This document shows, in pieces, positions 1 through 11,240 of a DNA stretch of 64,000 bases (within the stretch, counting starts at the first letter, position 1; each line of letters begins with the position of its first letter). Source of the DNA: Simmondsia chinensis. Lineage: Eukaryota > Streptophyta > Magnoliopsida > Caryophyllales > Simmondsiaceae. The DNA is taken from NCBI GenBank assembly GCA_018398585.1, contig JAGTTD010000001.1, positions 2,358,501 to 2,422,500 of the forward strand. Direction: 5' to 3'. A program made the position numbers and the translations under genes. The notes below the pieces were generated by a model. It did not search any database. It worked only from the letters and a program-made list of their open reading frames with translations, and was not told the DNA's origin.

Positions 1-1416
1 AACATTGTCGGTAGCACTTGGAAGTATCGAGTTAAGTATAAAGCGGATGGCTCTGTTGATCGATTCAAGGCTCGCCTTGTGGCTCAAGGCTTTCACCAAC
101 GTGAAGGCATTGACTTCAAGGAAACCTTTAGTCCGGTTGTCAAACCTCCTACCATCCGCTTCATCCTTACACTTGCTATCACTCACAAGTGGCCCATCAA
201 GCAACTTGATGTTAAAAATGCCTTTTTACATGGCCACCTCAAGGAAGAAGTATACATGAAGCAACCACAAGGCTTTATTTATCCCAAATTTCCCAACCAT
301 GTATGTCCCCTACACAAAGCCCTCTATGGCCTCAAACAAGCTCCCCGAGCTTGGTTCCAACGCTTCAGTACCTTTCTCTACACCTTAGGATTCACTTGTT
401 GTCGTGCTGATCCCTCTCTTTTTTTACTTCGCACACCCAACAACATCACTTGCTTACTTCTATATGTTGATGACATCATCTTAACCGGCTCCAACACCCA
501 GTCCGTTGACACCCTTGTTGACACCCTCTCCTCTCAATTTGCTATGAAAGACCTTGGTCCCCTACACTACTTCCTCGGTATTGAGGCGCGCCGAACTCCG
601 TCTTCCCTCTTTCTATCCCAACATCGTTACACCATTGATCTTCTCACCAAACTCAATATGCAAGATGCAAAACCCATCAAAACCCCCTTATCCCCTCGCA
701 CCCATCTTTCCCTAACCGATGGTGATCTCCTCTTTGACCCCACAGAATACAGAAGTGCCGTCGGCGCTCTCCAATATCTCACCATGACCCGTCCTGATAT
801 TTGTTATGCTGTTAATCTTGTTTCTCAGTTTATGCATGCTCCCAGAACTAGTCACTGGCAGGTTGTTAAGCGGATCCTTCGGTACCTCAAAAGCACCCAT
901 GATCATGGGCTAACCATCCTTCCGGGTACCTGCACCTCTGTTGCTGTCTATGCTGATGCTGATTGGGGTGGCTGTCCTGACACGCGTCGTTCCACCACGG
1001 GTTACGCCTTGTTCCTTGGCCCCAACCTGATCTCCTGGCGTGCTAAGAAACAAGCCACGGTCTCCAAATCTTCCACAGAATCCGAATATCGGGCCGTCTC
1101 ATAGGAAGCTGCTAAAGCAGACTGGGTTCGCTACCTCATGCGCGACTTAGGCCTCCGGCACACCGGCCCTGTCATCATCTACTGCGATAATGTCTCTGCA
1201 TCATACCTGGCTGCCAATCCTATCTCAAATGATCGATCCAAACATGTTGATGTTGATTTTCACTATGTCCGAGAAAAGGTCCTCAAGGGTGATCTCCAAG
1301 TTCGTTACACCCCCACCTCTCGTCAAGTTGCGGACATCTTCACCAAAGGTCTCGGTCCTACCCTGTTCCACTACCACAAATCCAATCTTCATGTGGCTGC
1401 TCCCCCCTCAGATTGA
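1..1416 (+). pseudogene. copia pol fragment: reverse transcriptase and RNase H, one in-frame stop
   Basis: Reading frame 1 is open from base 1 and gives classical copia RT sequence: RFKARLVAQGF, then QLDVKNAFLHG, YGLKQAPRAW, and the catalytic box LLLYVDDIILTG. RNase H follows, with YADADWGG and SKSSTESEYRAVS. A TAG at 1102-1104 interrupts the frame just after the SESEYRA-type motif. The same frame then continues to 1416 through the C-terminal RNase H motifs DNVSASYLA, KHVDVDFHYVRE and VADIFTKGL. The YVDD active site is intact and only one stop is visible, so this copy is fairly young. It encodes the part of the polyprotein that copies element RNA into cDNA in virus-like particles. It is broken here and truncated by the window edge. 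Confidence 0.9.
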
Positions 1417-1583
1417 GGGGGCCTATTAGAGTATAGTACTTCTAGGGTTTAGTATATTGACTCCCTTACCCTCCCCCCATATGTGAGGAGGTAAGGGCAC
1501 TCTAGTACTTTGTCATGTCTTGTAGCTCTATATATAAAGCATGTACCCTTCACTTTATCTATCATCAATTGCATTGCTTCACA
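1..1583 (+). mobile_element. 3' end of a Ty1/copia retrotransposon
   Basis: The element enters the window already inside its reverse transcriptase. It continues through RNase H (to 1416), a purine tract TGAGGGGGCC at 1414-1423, and a likely 3' LTR starting TATTAGAG at 1424 (a TG to TA change at the usual LTR start). A TATA-like tatatataaag lies near 1530. The LTR end is uncertain; the best CA end is near 1583. The 5' half lies outside the window, so the TSD cannot be tested. Confidence 0.85.
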
Positions 1584-1713
1584 CCGTCCATTACAACCCG
1601 TTCACTCCATGTAAATGTTCACCCCTTTTGAAACAAGTGCTAATTAACGTTACAAATTCTATTCGATTGAAACAATTCTAATTGTATGATGATTAAATAA
1701 ATACAATTAAAAG

Positions 1714-1916
1714 TGTTAAATTTCGCTGGAACTTTTAAGCTCGGCCCATGGAGTTGGAACGTATGATGAGGTCCACATAAAAGCCCAAATGGGGTTATAT
1801 CCTAAAACCAATTGGCTATAGGTGAAGTAACACAATATATTTATAAATTAATCTTTTCATTTTCACAACTCCAATGTAAAACTCTATACATAACATCATA
1901 CGTAGAGTTCTCAACA
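1714..1916 (-). mobile_element. solo LTR of TRIM family X
   Basis: The sequence starts TGTTAAATTTC and ends TCTCAACA, flanked by a perfect 5-bp TSD AAAAG (1709-1713 and 1917-1921). It is homologous along its length to the 197-bp LTR-like segment at 24489-24685, sharing the blocks around CCTAAAACCAATTGGC and GAGTTGGAAC. With two matching ends and one TSD but no internal region, it is a solo LTR left by LTR-LTR recombination. Strand follows the orientation inferred for the 24489 copy. Confidence 0.8.
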
Positions 1917-2008
1917 AAAAGGATAATGACTAACTTAATTGACACAAACAACAAAGTCTAAGGACTAAAATGTAAATAACTATTAATCAACCATATGATA
2001 ATAACCAA

Positions 2009-2369
2009 TAGGATTATTTATACTAAAAGTCCATGTACTTTGTCTATTATATTAATTTAGTCTTTGTACTTTTAATTATGCCAATTTAGTCCCTACATAA
2101 TTCAAAATATGTTAATTTGGTACTTGGAGAAAAATTTATATAAAGTTTTTAATAAAAAATTTTAATAGTTTGGCCAGGAATTAAGTTAAATTGAGTAAAC
2201 GAATGAATTTATAATAAGTTGCCTGCATCTAACATAATTTTGCTGTTTAAAATTACGTCATCAACATAACTTAAATTTGACTAAAAAAACTAATTGACAC
2301 AATTAAAAGTAAAAAGTCCAAATTGACACAATGGACAAAGTACATGGACCTTTGACGTAAATAATCCTA
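2009..2369. mobile_element. non-autonomous element with long terminal inverted repeats (family TAGGRTTATTTA)
   Basis: Both ends carry long inverted repeats: TAGGATTATTTATACTAAAA at the left is mirrored by ...TTTGACGTAAATAATCCTA at the right. Each arm contains TCCATGTACTTTGTC and repeats of the phrase 'AATTTAGTC'. Related copies lie at 4965-5297, 11241-11930, 11306-11694 and 57606-58568. There is no coding capacity. The superfamily is not assigned because a clear TSD was not found. Confidence 0.75.
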
Positions 2370-2899
2370 AACAATAGCAGATAATCATATGCTATAATTC
2401 AGTAATCAATTATACTATATATTAGTTAGTCAAATAATATATATTTAGAGTAAAACCAAGCCTAACTTTGACATTGACATGCAGATAAGATTTCTTCAAC
2501 TTTAGTCCCCACCCAACCGTGGAAACTATTTTTGTTTCTTGGAAAAATTTTAATTTTAATTATTTAATGGAGTTGGTGCCTTGCTCCAATTTTTCTTAAT
2601 AATTAATAATTTACTTGGTCTCATATTTTATTTGATTATAAAATTATTCATATAATTTTTGCTAACAACTTTAGATATTCATATAATCGATTGTTTGACA
2701 TAATATTATAATTTATTTTTGATTATTAGTGATATAAGTAGCGATTCAAAACAGGCGCACCCGAAAGAGCGTGGCCTGTACCAAATAAGAACAGTACAGG
2801 GACACCTCAAAATGAAAATGAAATCAAAAACCAGAGGACGCTCTAAGGCTTTGTCGGCACTGGAGCCGTCATAGATGATATCATAATCTTATTAGCTGT
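2370..2899. other. AT-rich non-coding spacer
   Basis: No open frame, RNA gene or recognisable element was found. The sequence is AT-rich. Its last bases form the left half of the target site used by the SINE at 2917. Confidence 0.5.
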
Positions 2900-2916
2900 T
2901 TTTCTACTTTTAATCA

Positions 2917-3175
2917 TCAACAACAACAATAACAAAAGACCCAATGCCTCAAGAGCTACCGCATAAGCAGGGTCTGGGAGGGGCGGATGTACACAGCCTT
3001 ACCCTTCAGGGTGTAACTCTGCCGAGAGGATGTTTTCGAGGACCTCTAATCTTATAGGGTTGGCAACACAAGGACTTCTCAGGAGGTCACCCATCTTGGT
3101 ACTACTCTCGTCTAAGCACGCTTAACTTCAGAGTTCTAATGGGATCCGGTGCCTTAGTGCTTGGTAAATGAACCA
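2917..3175 (-). mobile_element. 5S rRNA-derived SINE, full length
   Basis: Read on the minus strand, the head matches plant 5S rRNA from about nucleotide 12 onward: GCACTAAGGCACCGGATCCC, then GAAGTTAAGCGTGCTTAG and GATGGGTGACCTCC. It is followed by an Au/TS-like 3' module (GGGTAAGGCTGTGTACATC, CCCAGACCCTGCTTATGCGG) and a TTG-type tail. The element is bounded by a perfect 17-bp TSD (2900-2916 and 3176-3192, beginning TTTTCTAC), which is the mark of target-primed reverse transcription. Box A, intermediate element and box C of the 5S internal promoter are largely kept, so polymerase III could transcribe it. Confidence 0.9.
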
Positions 3176-3192
3176 TTTTCTACTTTTAATCA

Positions 3193-3959
3193 AAAGTGAT
3201 AAAATAGTGATTTTTCGCTTTAAATTGGAAGTAAAAGCGAAAAACTAAAAGATTTTCAAACAAAAAGAATCGCTATTGATATAACTACAACACAAGGTCT
3301 GAGGTGATCATATGAATTATTCATATTTTATAACCAGTGGATATTCGAGTGCATGGGCATATTAGAATATATAATCGTTACTGAAACTTCACTTAACATT
3401 AACAGCTTAACCTTTAGCTACAATTGCCTTATTGATATGATACTGAAGTCTTATTGATTGAATTTGAAAGTCCGAAACCAACAACCCCGACTTTAATATT
3501 TGGGGATTATTTGTTTACCAAGAGCGCAGGAGATAATTCATGGTATTTGTCCTCTTATTTGGTTATCGAAAATTGGTATAATATGGAAAACTGAAATTCC
3601 TTAGCAATTTACAATTCCTTTGTTACACGGGAATTACTTACCTGGGGCCGAGGTTACATAAGTTCTAGTTCTTGGGAAGTTCTACTTCATATTTTGGCAA
3701 CCCAACACTTTGTACCTATTTCATACGAACTTAACAGAAGAATTAAATTCTTGAGAAATATAACTTTTCCGAAGGGATATAATTTTCACGTTAGCCACAC
3801 AAAGCCTTTTTTATAATATATTTAAGATACAATTGATTCATCTGTTGTTTTTTTTTTTTTTTGATAATTAAGAGGAAGGAAAAAACCTCCAATAGATACA
3901 AAATGCATACAAAGAAAAAAAACAAAACAAAAAGAAGCCTATATCCTAAAATCGAATTG
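3193..3959. other. non-coding spacer with a possible LINE 3' remnant
   Basis: There is no gene-like frame. From about 3845 the plus strand reads poly(T) followed by GATAATTAAGAGGAAGG, resembling the 3' end of a LINE on the minus strand. It may resume at 4548-4720 on the other side of the solo LTR. The LINE assignment is weak. Confidence 0.35.
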
Positions 3960-3964
3960 CACAC

Positions 3965-4542
3965 TGTTAGGGGAAACCTTAATGCGGAAGCGTGAAACCC
4001 TGATAGCTTGATTCGATTCAAATAATATGACTCACACAAACGAAAAGTAATCAAATATGGAGAAAGAAAGAACAAAAACGAACACACAATATTTACGTGG
4101 AAACCCTTCTACAATAGAGAGGGGAGAAAACCACGGGTGGAGATGGAGATTCTTTATTGATACTGAACGGAAGAATTACAACGACACTTTCTCTGAACGA
4201 GATATATGAAAGAATTACAATCACTTTCTGTAAACTCTCGTAACACTCAAAATCTGAATTAGAGGAATTACGAAATCACCTCTGGCGGCGCCTCACACTT
4301 TGATTGGATACAGATGACGAAATCCTACGACCTAATTTATAGGCGCAGGTTAGGGAGGGCCCGATCAATCGGGAAACACCCGATTGATTGGAACCAGCCA
4401 ATCGATCGGCCCACTAATTGCCTAAAAAATTCGGAATCTTTCCTTAAATCATCCGATCGATCGGGCTTCACTCCCGTTCGATCGGTGACCCTACGGCAAC
4501 CCCATAAATATAAAATAAGTAATTTAAGACATAAACCTAACA
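3965..4542 (-). mobile_element. solo LTR (578 bp)
   Basis: The sequence begins TGTTAGGGG and ends CCTAACA, flanked by the TSD CACAC (3960-3964 and 4543-4547). On the minus strand a TATA-like CCTATAAATTAGG lies near 4331-4343 and an AATAAAG polyadenylation-like signal further downstream, so the LTR reads minus. It contains clustered CGATCGATCG-type palindromes at 4365-4480. No internal region remains. Confidence 0.85.
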
Positions 4543-4547
4543 CACAC

Positions 4548-4964
4548 CAAGATTAAAGCTAGGCGTTTAAAGAAGCCCAGCTTTGAAAGGTGGTCTGCAC
4601 CAATTGGCTTCTTAAGGGAGCCTAGTTGTCGAAGTCAAGCTGGATTCGGGTTTGGCCATTACAATCAATCTACGTGGATCCTTCAAATAATGATAGAGGG
4701 AGACGTTGGAGCATCCAAGAAACGCTCGTAACCAAGTTATAACCCAAATAAATATTCTTTTTCAATTTGAAATATGAAAGTTTAGCAGCCATGATTTTGA
4801 TTCGCTGCAAAAATATTATATATATGAATATTTTCTCTCACTTTAGGGGTTTCACACGCGCCTACCTACCTTGACGCTGATCCAAGTATATTCTAGGTTG
4901 AAAAGGTTGGTACACAACTACAAGCTCCGCCAAAAAAAAAAATAAATAAATAAAATTAGGTGAA
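4548..4964. other. unassigned spacer
   Basis: No open frame is convincing. The stretch to about 4720 looks like the continuation of the pre-insertion sequence disrupted by the solo LTR, possibly a decayed LINE. The rest is AT-rich. Confidence 0.3.
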
Positions 4965-5297
4965 CGCGGTATATTTTATCTATTATGTCAATTTAGTCCG
5001 TATATTATTAATTTTGTTAATTTAGTCCATGTAATAGTAATATTATGTCAACTGTCGATTTGGTTCTTAAATAAAATTTATGATAAGTTATTGATAAAAT
5101 TTTTAATAACTTGGCTAAAGGTTGGGTTGAATTGAGTCAAAATATAGATTTGCAATGAGTTACTTATACCTAAGGTGATTAAGCTGTTGAAAGTTATATC
5201 GTTAATTTAACTATAGGACTATCTTGACACAATATAAACTGTAAAGGGATTAAATTAATACAATAAGAAAGTATAAAGATCTCGATATAAATAACAC
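4965..5297. mobile_element. degenerate copy of the TAGGRTTATTTA inverted-repeat family
   Basis: The order of phrases matches the copy at 2009-2369: a start with TTTATCTATTATGTCAATTT, a middle with TGAATTGAGTCAAAATATAG, and an end with GATATAAATAAC. The terminal repeats have decayed and no TSD was found. Confidence 0.6.
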
Positions 5298-5898
5298 AAA
5301 AAGTTTTATATATATATATATAAACATTAAAAGTTCCGTAAGATGTATATTAAATTCAACTCCATCAAAAAACTAGCTTACTAAAAGAGGGTCTCGTTCT
5401 TCTAATTCCTTGTATTTTCACTCGTTTTTTGCATTTACGTTTTTCTATGTTATTTGGACATACTTTTATTGGTGCACTTACTTTGTATTGCAATTTTTTC
5501 GCTAATTATAAAAAAATAAAAACTAAAAGAGGGATGACCTCATTACATGTGCTGGAACATGTAAGCATGACCTTAAGATTATGTGAGACATTTGACATTT
5601 TTTTTAATGATTATTGGCTTTAAAAAAAATATTTTTAAATAAAAATAAAAAATATTTTTAAATTTTTACTCATTTAAAAATTAGAAGTAAAAGAAAAGCG
5701 AAAAAATTTCAGATAAAATACCCTTATTAAAAATAATTTTTACAAAAGTATTCTTAATAAAAAATATTTCTAAAACTATTTTTATAATTTGGCCAAATAA
5801 GCCTTGACTCTAATACAATTCCAGATAATATTAAATCAAACTCCGCCTGAACCCGGTTATCTAAGGAGGAATGTCTTCACCTATAGACTATCAAAAGG
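5298..5898. other. AT-rich spacer with MITE-like debris
   Basis: A simple (TA)n tract lies near 5306-5322. Around 5590-5815 an A/T-rich block ends in GGCCAAATAAGCC, resembling one end of a Harbinger/hAT-type MITE. No coding sequence is supported. Confidence 0.35.
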
Positions 5899-6129
5899 AA
5901 CATACCCAGTGCTTCAAGGGCTCCCGCCTACGCAGGGTTTGGGGGGCGCTGATGTACGCAGCCTTCCCCCTTCAGGGTGTTAACCTGAAGAGAGACTGTT
6001 TCCCTGCGCTCCCAACCTGAGGGTGAAGACTTCCCAGGAAGTTACCCATCCTGGTACTACTCTCGCCCAAGCACACTTAACTTCGGAGTTCTAATGAGAT
6101 CCGGTGACACCGTGTTAGTGCCCTCTTTG
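5899..6129 (-). mobile_element. 5S rRNA-derived SINE, second head subtype
   Basis: On the minus strand it carries the 5S-like block (CACCGGATCTCATTAGAACT, GAAGTTAAGTGTGCTTGG, GGCGAGAGTAGTACCAGGAT) and the shared Au/TS-like 3' module. It ends in CACTGGGTATGTT rather than a long TTG run. The extreme 5' end reads CCAAAGAGGGCACTAACACG, as in the copy at 62490-62725 and unlike the copies at 2917, 6666 and 56866. No clear TSD was found. Confidence 0.8.
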
Positions 6130-6665
6130 GTTTTTTAACAATATACGATTTTTAACACACCACCCGGCTCTGATAATTACAGGCCCCAAGCGAGCGTTAC
6201 AAAAAGGGATCTTTATATATATTAACGTTTCTCTTAGTAACTTAATAGTATTTAACAAAATATAAAAAATTTAATTATGAAATTTATTAATATTAACAAT
6301 TGAGACTTTAAAAGCTACAATCCAAAACATGGGGCCCCTAAAATTTTGAAGGTATCGAGCGATTGCTTTGAATTGTTTTCAGCCTACCACCATCACAGAT
6401 TGTAATATGTGGACCATACGAACGACTAGAATATGCCTCATGATTCCTTAGTGGGAGGAAACATAAGGGGTAACTCTTTTCATGGCTGTGATCATTTTGC
6501 TCTAAGGTTTCTACACTGTATATACATCTTTTCGGATATCTTATGTGGTCTGTATCATTTTTCTGTTTTGTTGTGTCTTAAAGGCTTGTCTTCGTAATCG
6601 GATTTTAGTGTTTGTATGTAGGGAGTATTTCGTGTTTTTGACGTCTTGTAGTTTGGTCATTTGTA
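6130..6665. other. non-coding spacer
   Basis: No gene or RNA was recognised. The last 120 bases are T-rich and resemble the heads of the non-5S SINE variants, but no boundary could be drawn. Confidence 0.3.
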
Positions 6666-6915
6666 GGATTCATTTACCAAGCACTAAGGTACCAGATCCT
6701 ATTAGAACTCCGAAGTTAAGCGTGCTTAGGCGAGAGTAGTACCAGGATGGGTGATCTCCTGGGAAGTCCTCGTGTTGCCAAAACCCTGTCAGGTTAGGGG
6801 TCCTCGGAAACAGCCTCTCGCCAAGGTTACACCCTGAAGAGGTAAAGCTGCGTACAACAACCCCTCCCAGACCCTGCTTATGCGGGAGACCTTGAGCACT
6901 GAGTATGTTGTTCGT
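6666..6915 (+). mobile_element. 5S rRNA-derived SINE
   Basis: The head reads GGATTCATTTACCAAGCACT followed by the 5S-like internal control region AAGTTAAGCGTGCTTAGGCG, AGTAGTACCAGGATGGGTGA and CCTCGTGTTGCC. The 3' module GGTAAAGCTGCGTACA ... CAGACCCTGCTTATGCGGGA and the end GAGTATGTTGTT follow. This is the copy with the best-preserved 5S promoter boxes. Flanking direct repeats are ambiguous (about 11 of 15). Confidence 0.85.
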
Positions 6916-7261
6916 TTGTACGTCATTTTTTTCGAGTTGTTCTGCTCCTATCTTTAGGTGTTTTAGTGTTGGAGTGTGGATGGTGGGCAGCGCTCTGCTT
7001 GAGTGTCTTGATGTTCTAGTAGTTTGCCTTCAAGCTGTACCCTGCACTTCTATGTATTATTGGGCTTGTACTGCAATTACCGAAAAATTGAGAAGTTACT
7101 AGAAAATATGCTCCCTTTGTCAATATAAATTTTTTTAATGTTTAAATTGTCAAAGTGAAACTTAATACGCAAGACTAGTTTTTCAAAGTGATATTAATAT
7201 CTATATGACTCCTTATAATATAAAGTCGAGGGTCAACAATTCATGTCAATGAAAGCTCTTA
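6916..7261. other. non-coding flank
   Basis: T-rich sequence with no supported gene. Bases 7262-7269 form the left TSD of the hAT-type element. Confidence 0.4.
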
Positions 7262-7535
7262 TTTGCATGTAGGGGTGTGCAAAATACGGTTTAAACCGTA
7301 ATTCAAACCGGACCAAACCATATATTACGGTTTGGTTTGGTTAATTTGGTTGACGGTTTGAAAAATTATGGTTTGGTTTAGAAAACTTTAGTTATTAGGA
7401 TTTACGGTTTAGGTTTGGTTTAAAACCAAACTTAAACCGTAAACCATAAAAACCATAAATTAAAGAATCCAATAATTATTTATATCATCCAAATCATAAC
7501 AAGTTGTGTTAGTGGCAAAAATTTACTTGATAACC

Positions 7536-7740
7536 TGTTACACCAATTTAAGGTGTAACCTAGAAATTAGGGTTATGATTGATAGAATTGAGAAAGAGAG
7601 TGAGATGAGAGAGAAAAATAGAAGATGGAGATGAGAAGTTAGAGAGTTTGGATGAGAAGTATTTGGTTTGTCATTGATTGCCTCCAAAGATCACTTACAT
7701 CCCTATTTATACTAAATGGCACCTCCAATTACACGTAACA
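7536..7740 (-). repeat. LTR 1 of the tandem element
   Basis: TGTTACACC...ACGTAACA, 205 bp. It differs from LTR 2 and LTR 3 at roughly eight positions. Confidence 0.9.
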
Positions 7741-8332
7741 ATACTTCCCCCAAAAGACTTTCTTGCCCTCAAGGAAGAAAAAGTTGGAATCAGCGTCGCA
7801 AGCCTCGCGCAGTTGACATTCGTCGGCTCCCTTGAAGCATTGCCGTGAATGAGGGATTTTAAATGAAATTTGCCTAAATTTTACATGAGTTCCCTAACAT
7901 TACATCAAGCATTCTATTACCATATAGTAAAATCTAATTCATCAACTAACAATCCCTAAGTTGGACTCCCTAACAACCCTAAGTAACAAACTATTAAGAG
8001 TTTGTTTGTTTGTTTGGTTTTTGTTGTTGTTGTTGTTGGTTTTTTTTTTTTTTGTTATTTATTTATTTATTATTATTTTTTTAACGAATTTTACATCATA
8101 CCTATTTCTACGATTTTACGTATACTAACATGACCATATTCTTTCATGGCCTACCCAATCCCTTTTCGTGTGATCAGTTTAGGGCAAGTAGGGTTATGCG
8201 TGATGCACTTCTTGTGCCATTCCCTATTCGCGGAAAGCTCTCCCTTACCCGTGTCTTCTTGGTCTTCTTGTTGACGCCTTGCACTTCAGACTGTAACACA
8301 TCAATTTCAATATATAATGCACTAATTCGTGG

Positions 8333-8749
8333 TCAAGGTACCCCAATTACGTCCTCACTTGAAGTTGATCTTGTATTACTTGACAACCCAACAACTTGTT
8401 CCTTGACATCCTCCATTGGCACACACTCCTTCTCCTTAAGAGGTTGATCTTGCACCCTTAATGGCTCAGTCGCCACCTTGGGCTGATCTTGCTTAGTTTC
8501 AAGCACATCTTTCCTGATTTGGGGCGTTACTTATGTTAAGGCGATCAACCTTTGAAGACTTTGCTCAAGCTTCTGCCAAAGTGTTTCGGAAACGTCTTCT
8601 TTGGTTTCCCCAACTTCTTCTTGTGTTTCTCCAATTCCTTCACTATGAGCGAAGAATTGAATGTTTAGCGAACAACAATCGTCATAGATGTTTCTCCCAT
8701 GTAATTGATTGCGTGCTCTCTCAGCAGCCGTTCTCGAAATATAGGTCAC
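8333..8749 (-). pseudogene. gag-like frame of the non-autonomous element, copy 1
   Basis: One minus-strand frame runs about 139 codons, broken by a single TAA at 8531-8533. The first part contains RTAAERARNQLHGRN and an acidic coiled-coil-like stretch (GETQEEVGETKEDVSETLWQ). The second part continues with TKQDQPKVATEPLRVQDQP and ends before a TGA at 8333-8335. It lacks a zinc knuckle and any enzymatic motif. Its position behind the primer-binding site suggests the remnant of a gag-type structural protein. Function is not demonstrated. Confidence 0.5.
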
Positions 8750-9276
8750 TTAAGCTTCAACTTCTAAGTAAGAAATTGAAGTAACCTCAATACGTTTAAG
8801 AGAAGGATATAGCCAAAAAACCTTGTGGAGAACATCCTTAGAGATAGGATATAAGACATTGAAGATTTTTACCAAGAGTGTTGCTTCCATTTATGTCCCT
8901 TGCTTAGCTTAATCGAATTAATATACTAACTACTTGCTTGCAAGCACAGCCAACAAGTTAATTATATCAATTGGTTGTATAACTGTCAATTATCCAGAAG
9001 CTTTCACCAAATCTAACAAGCAAACAGAAGCTTAACCAATGCTTATAGAAGATTTCAAGATCAAGATCAAATTCGCCTCTGCAACCTCAATCGATCCGAC
9101 GCACGATTTTGCACCAAAATTCCAACGCATGGAAGACCTGCACCAATGCTAACTTCCACTGGCACGAACCACAAGTTCTCAATCAAGAATTCAAAATTGA
9201 ACTCCTAATCAATTGGCAATGTGATCAAGGTATTTGATATCAAATTACGCAGCAAGTTGCCTGCTCTGATACCAAT

Positions 9277-9481
9277 TGTTACACCAATTTAAGGTGTAAC
9301 CTAGAAATTAGGGTTAGGGTTGATAGAATTGAGAAAGAGAGTGAGATGAGAGAGAGAAATAGAAAAAGGAGATGAGAAGTTAGAGAGTTTAGATGAGAAG
9401 TATTTGGTTTGTCATTGATTGCCTCCAACGATCACTTACATCCCTATTTATACTAAATGGCACCTCTAATTACATGTAACA
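9277..9481 (-). repeat. LTR 2 (central) of the tandem element
   Basis: It begins TGTTACACC and ends CATGTAACA. It differs from LTR 3 at about one position, and the primer-binding site lies at 9263-9274 on its left. Confidence 0.9.
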
Positions 9482-10073
9482 GTACTCCCCCCAAAAGACT
9501 TCCTTGCCCTCAAGGAAGAAAAAGTTGGAATCAGCGTCGCAAGCCTCGCGCAGTTGACGTTCGTCGGCTCCCTTGAAGCATTGCCGTGAATGAGGGATTT
9601 TAAATGAAATTTGCCTAAATTTTACATGAGTTCCCTAACATTACATCAAACATTCTACTACCATATAGTAAAATCTAATTCATCAACTAACAATCCCTAA
9701 GTTGGACTCCCTAACAACCCTAAGTAACAAACTATTAAGAGTTTGTTTGTTTGTTTGGTTTTTGTTGTTGTTGTTGTTGGTTTTTTTTTTTTTTGTTATT
9801 TATTTATTTATTATTATTTTTTTAACGAATTTTACATCATACCTATTTCTACGATTTTACGTATACTAACATGACCATATTCTTTCATGGCCTACCCAAT
9901 CCCTTTTCGTGTGATCAGTTTAGGGCAAGTAGGGTTATGCGTGATGCACTTCTTGTGCCATTCCCTATTCGCGGAAAGCTCTCCCTTACCCGTGTCTTCT
10001 TGGTCTTCTTGTTGACGCCTTGCACTTCAGACTGTAACACATCAATTTCAATATATAATGCACTAATTCGTGG

Positions 10074-10490
10074 TCAAGGTACCCCAATTACGTCCTCACT
10101 TGAAGTTGATCTTGTATTACTTGACAACCCAACAACTTGTTCCTTGACATCCTCCATTGGCACACACTCCTTCTCCTTAAGAGGTTGATCTTGCACCCTT
10201 AATGGCTCAGTCGCCACCTTGGGCTGATCTTGCTTAGTTTCAAGCACATCTTTCCTGATTTGGGGCGTTACTTATGTTAAGGCGATCAACCTTTGAAGAC
10301 TTTGCTCAAGCTTCTGCCAAAGTGTTTCGGAAACGTCTTCTTTGGTTTCCCCAACTTCTTCTTGTGTTTCTCCAATTCCTTCACTATGAGCGAAGAATTG
10401 AATGTTTAGCGAACAACAATCGTCATAGATGTTTCTCCCATGTAATTGATTGCGTGCTCTCTCAGCAGCCGTTCTCGAAATATAGGTCAC
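10074..10490 (-). pseudogene. gag-like frame of the non-autonomous element, copy 2
   Basis: Base-for-base repeat of 8333-8749 displaced by 1741 bp, with the same premature TAA (10272-10274). Because both copies carry the same stop, the stop predates the duplication. Confidence 0.5.
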
Positions 10491-11017
10491 TTAAGCTTCA
10501 ACTTCTAAGTAAGAAATTGAAGTAACCTCAATACGTTTAAGAGAAGGATATAGCCAAAAAACCTTGTGGAGAACATCCTTAGAGATAGGATATAAGACAT
10601 TGAAGATTTTTACCAAGAGTGTTGCTTCCATTTATGTCCCTTGCTTAGCTTAATCGAATTAATATACTAACTACTTGCTTGCAAGCACAGCCAACAAGTT
10701 AATTATATCAATTGGTTGTATAACTGTCAATTATCCAGAAGCTTTCACCAAATCTAACAAGCAAACAGAAGCTTAACCAATGCTTATAGAAGATTTCAAG
10801 ATCAAGATCAAATTCGCCTCTGCAACCTCAATCGATCCGACGCACGATTTTGCACCAAAATTCCAACGCATGGAAGACCTGCACCAATGCTAACTTCCAC
10901 TGGCACGAACCACAAGTTCTCAATCAAGAATTCAAAATTGAACTCCTAATCAATTGGCAATGTGATCAAGGTATTTGATATCAAATTACGCAGCACGTTG
11001 CCTGCTCTGATACCAAT

Positions 11018-11222
11018 TGTTACACCAATTTAAGGTGTAACCTAGAAATTAGGGTTAGGGTTGATAGAATTGAGAAAGAGAGTGAGATGAGAGAGAGAAA
11101 TAGAAAAAGGAGATGAGAAGTTAGAGAGTTTAGATGAGAAGTATTTGGTTTGTCATTGATTGCCTCCAAAGATCACTTACATCCCTATTTATACTAAATG
11201 GCACCTCTAATTACATGTAACA
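11018..11222 (-). repeat. LTR 3 (5' LTR in minus orientation) of the tandem element
   Basis: 205 bp, TGTTACACC...CATGTAACA, followed by TSD TAACC. The primer-binding site on its left is at 11004-11015. Confidence 0.9.
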
Positions 11223-11240
11223 TAACCCGATAAAAATAAT

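Larger units (their letters stand above)
7536..11222 (-). mobile_element. tandem LTR retrotransposon: LTR-internal-LTR-internal-LTR
   Basis: Three 205-bp LTRs (7536-7740, 9277-9481, 11018-11222) separate two 1536-bp internal regions, giving an exact 1741-bp period. A single 5-bp TSD TAACC brackets the whole array (7531-7535 and 11223-11227). On the minus strand the tRNA-iMet primer-binding site TGGTATCAGAGC follows each upstream LTR (11004-11015 and 9263-9274). A polypurine tract (plus-strand CCCCCCAAAAG) adjoins the downstream ones. There is no protease, integrase or reverse transcriptase, only a short gag-like frame, so the element depends on enzymes from elsewhere. Confidence 0.92.

Noticed and set aside
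6666..6915. A functional 5S rRNA gene
   Set aside because: Only about nucleotides 12-115 of 5S are matched, with substitutions. It continues into a SINE 3' module, lacks the T-run terminator at the expected place, and similar copies carry long TSDs.
8130..8447. Plus-strand 105-codon frame repeated at 9871-10188 as a duplicated gene
   Set aside because: It lies antisense to the gag-like frame inside the tandem LTR element. The repetition is the element's own dimer structure.
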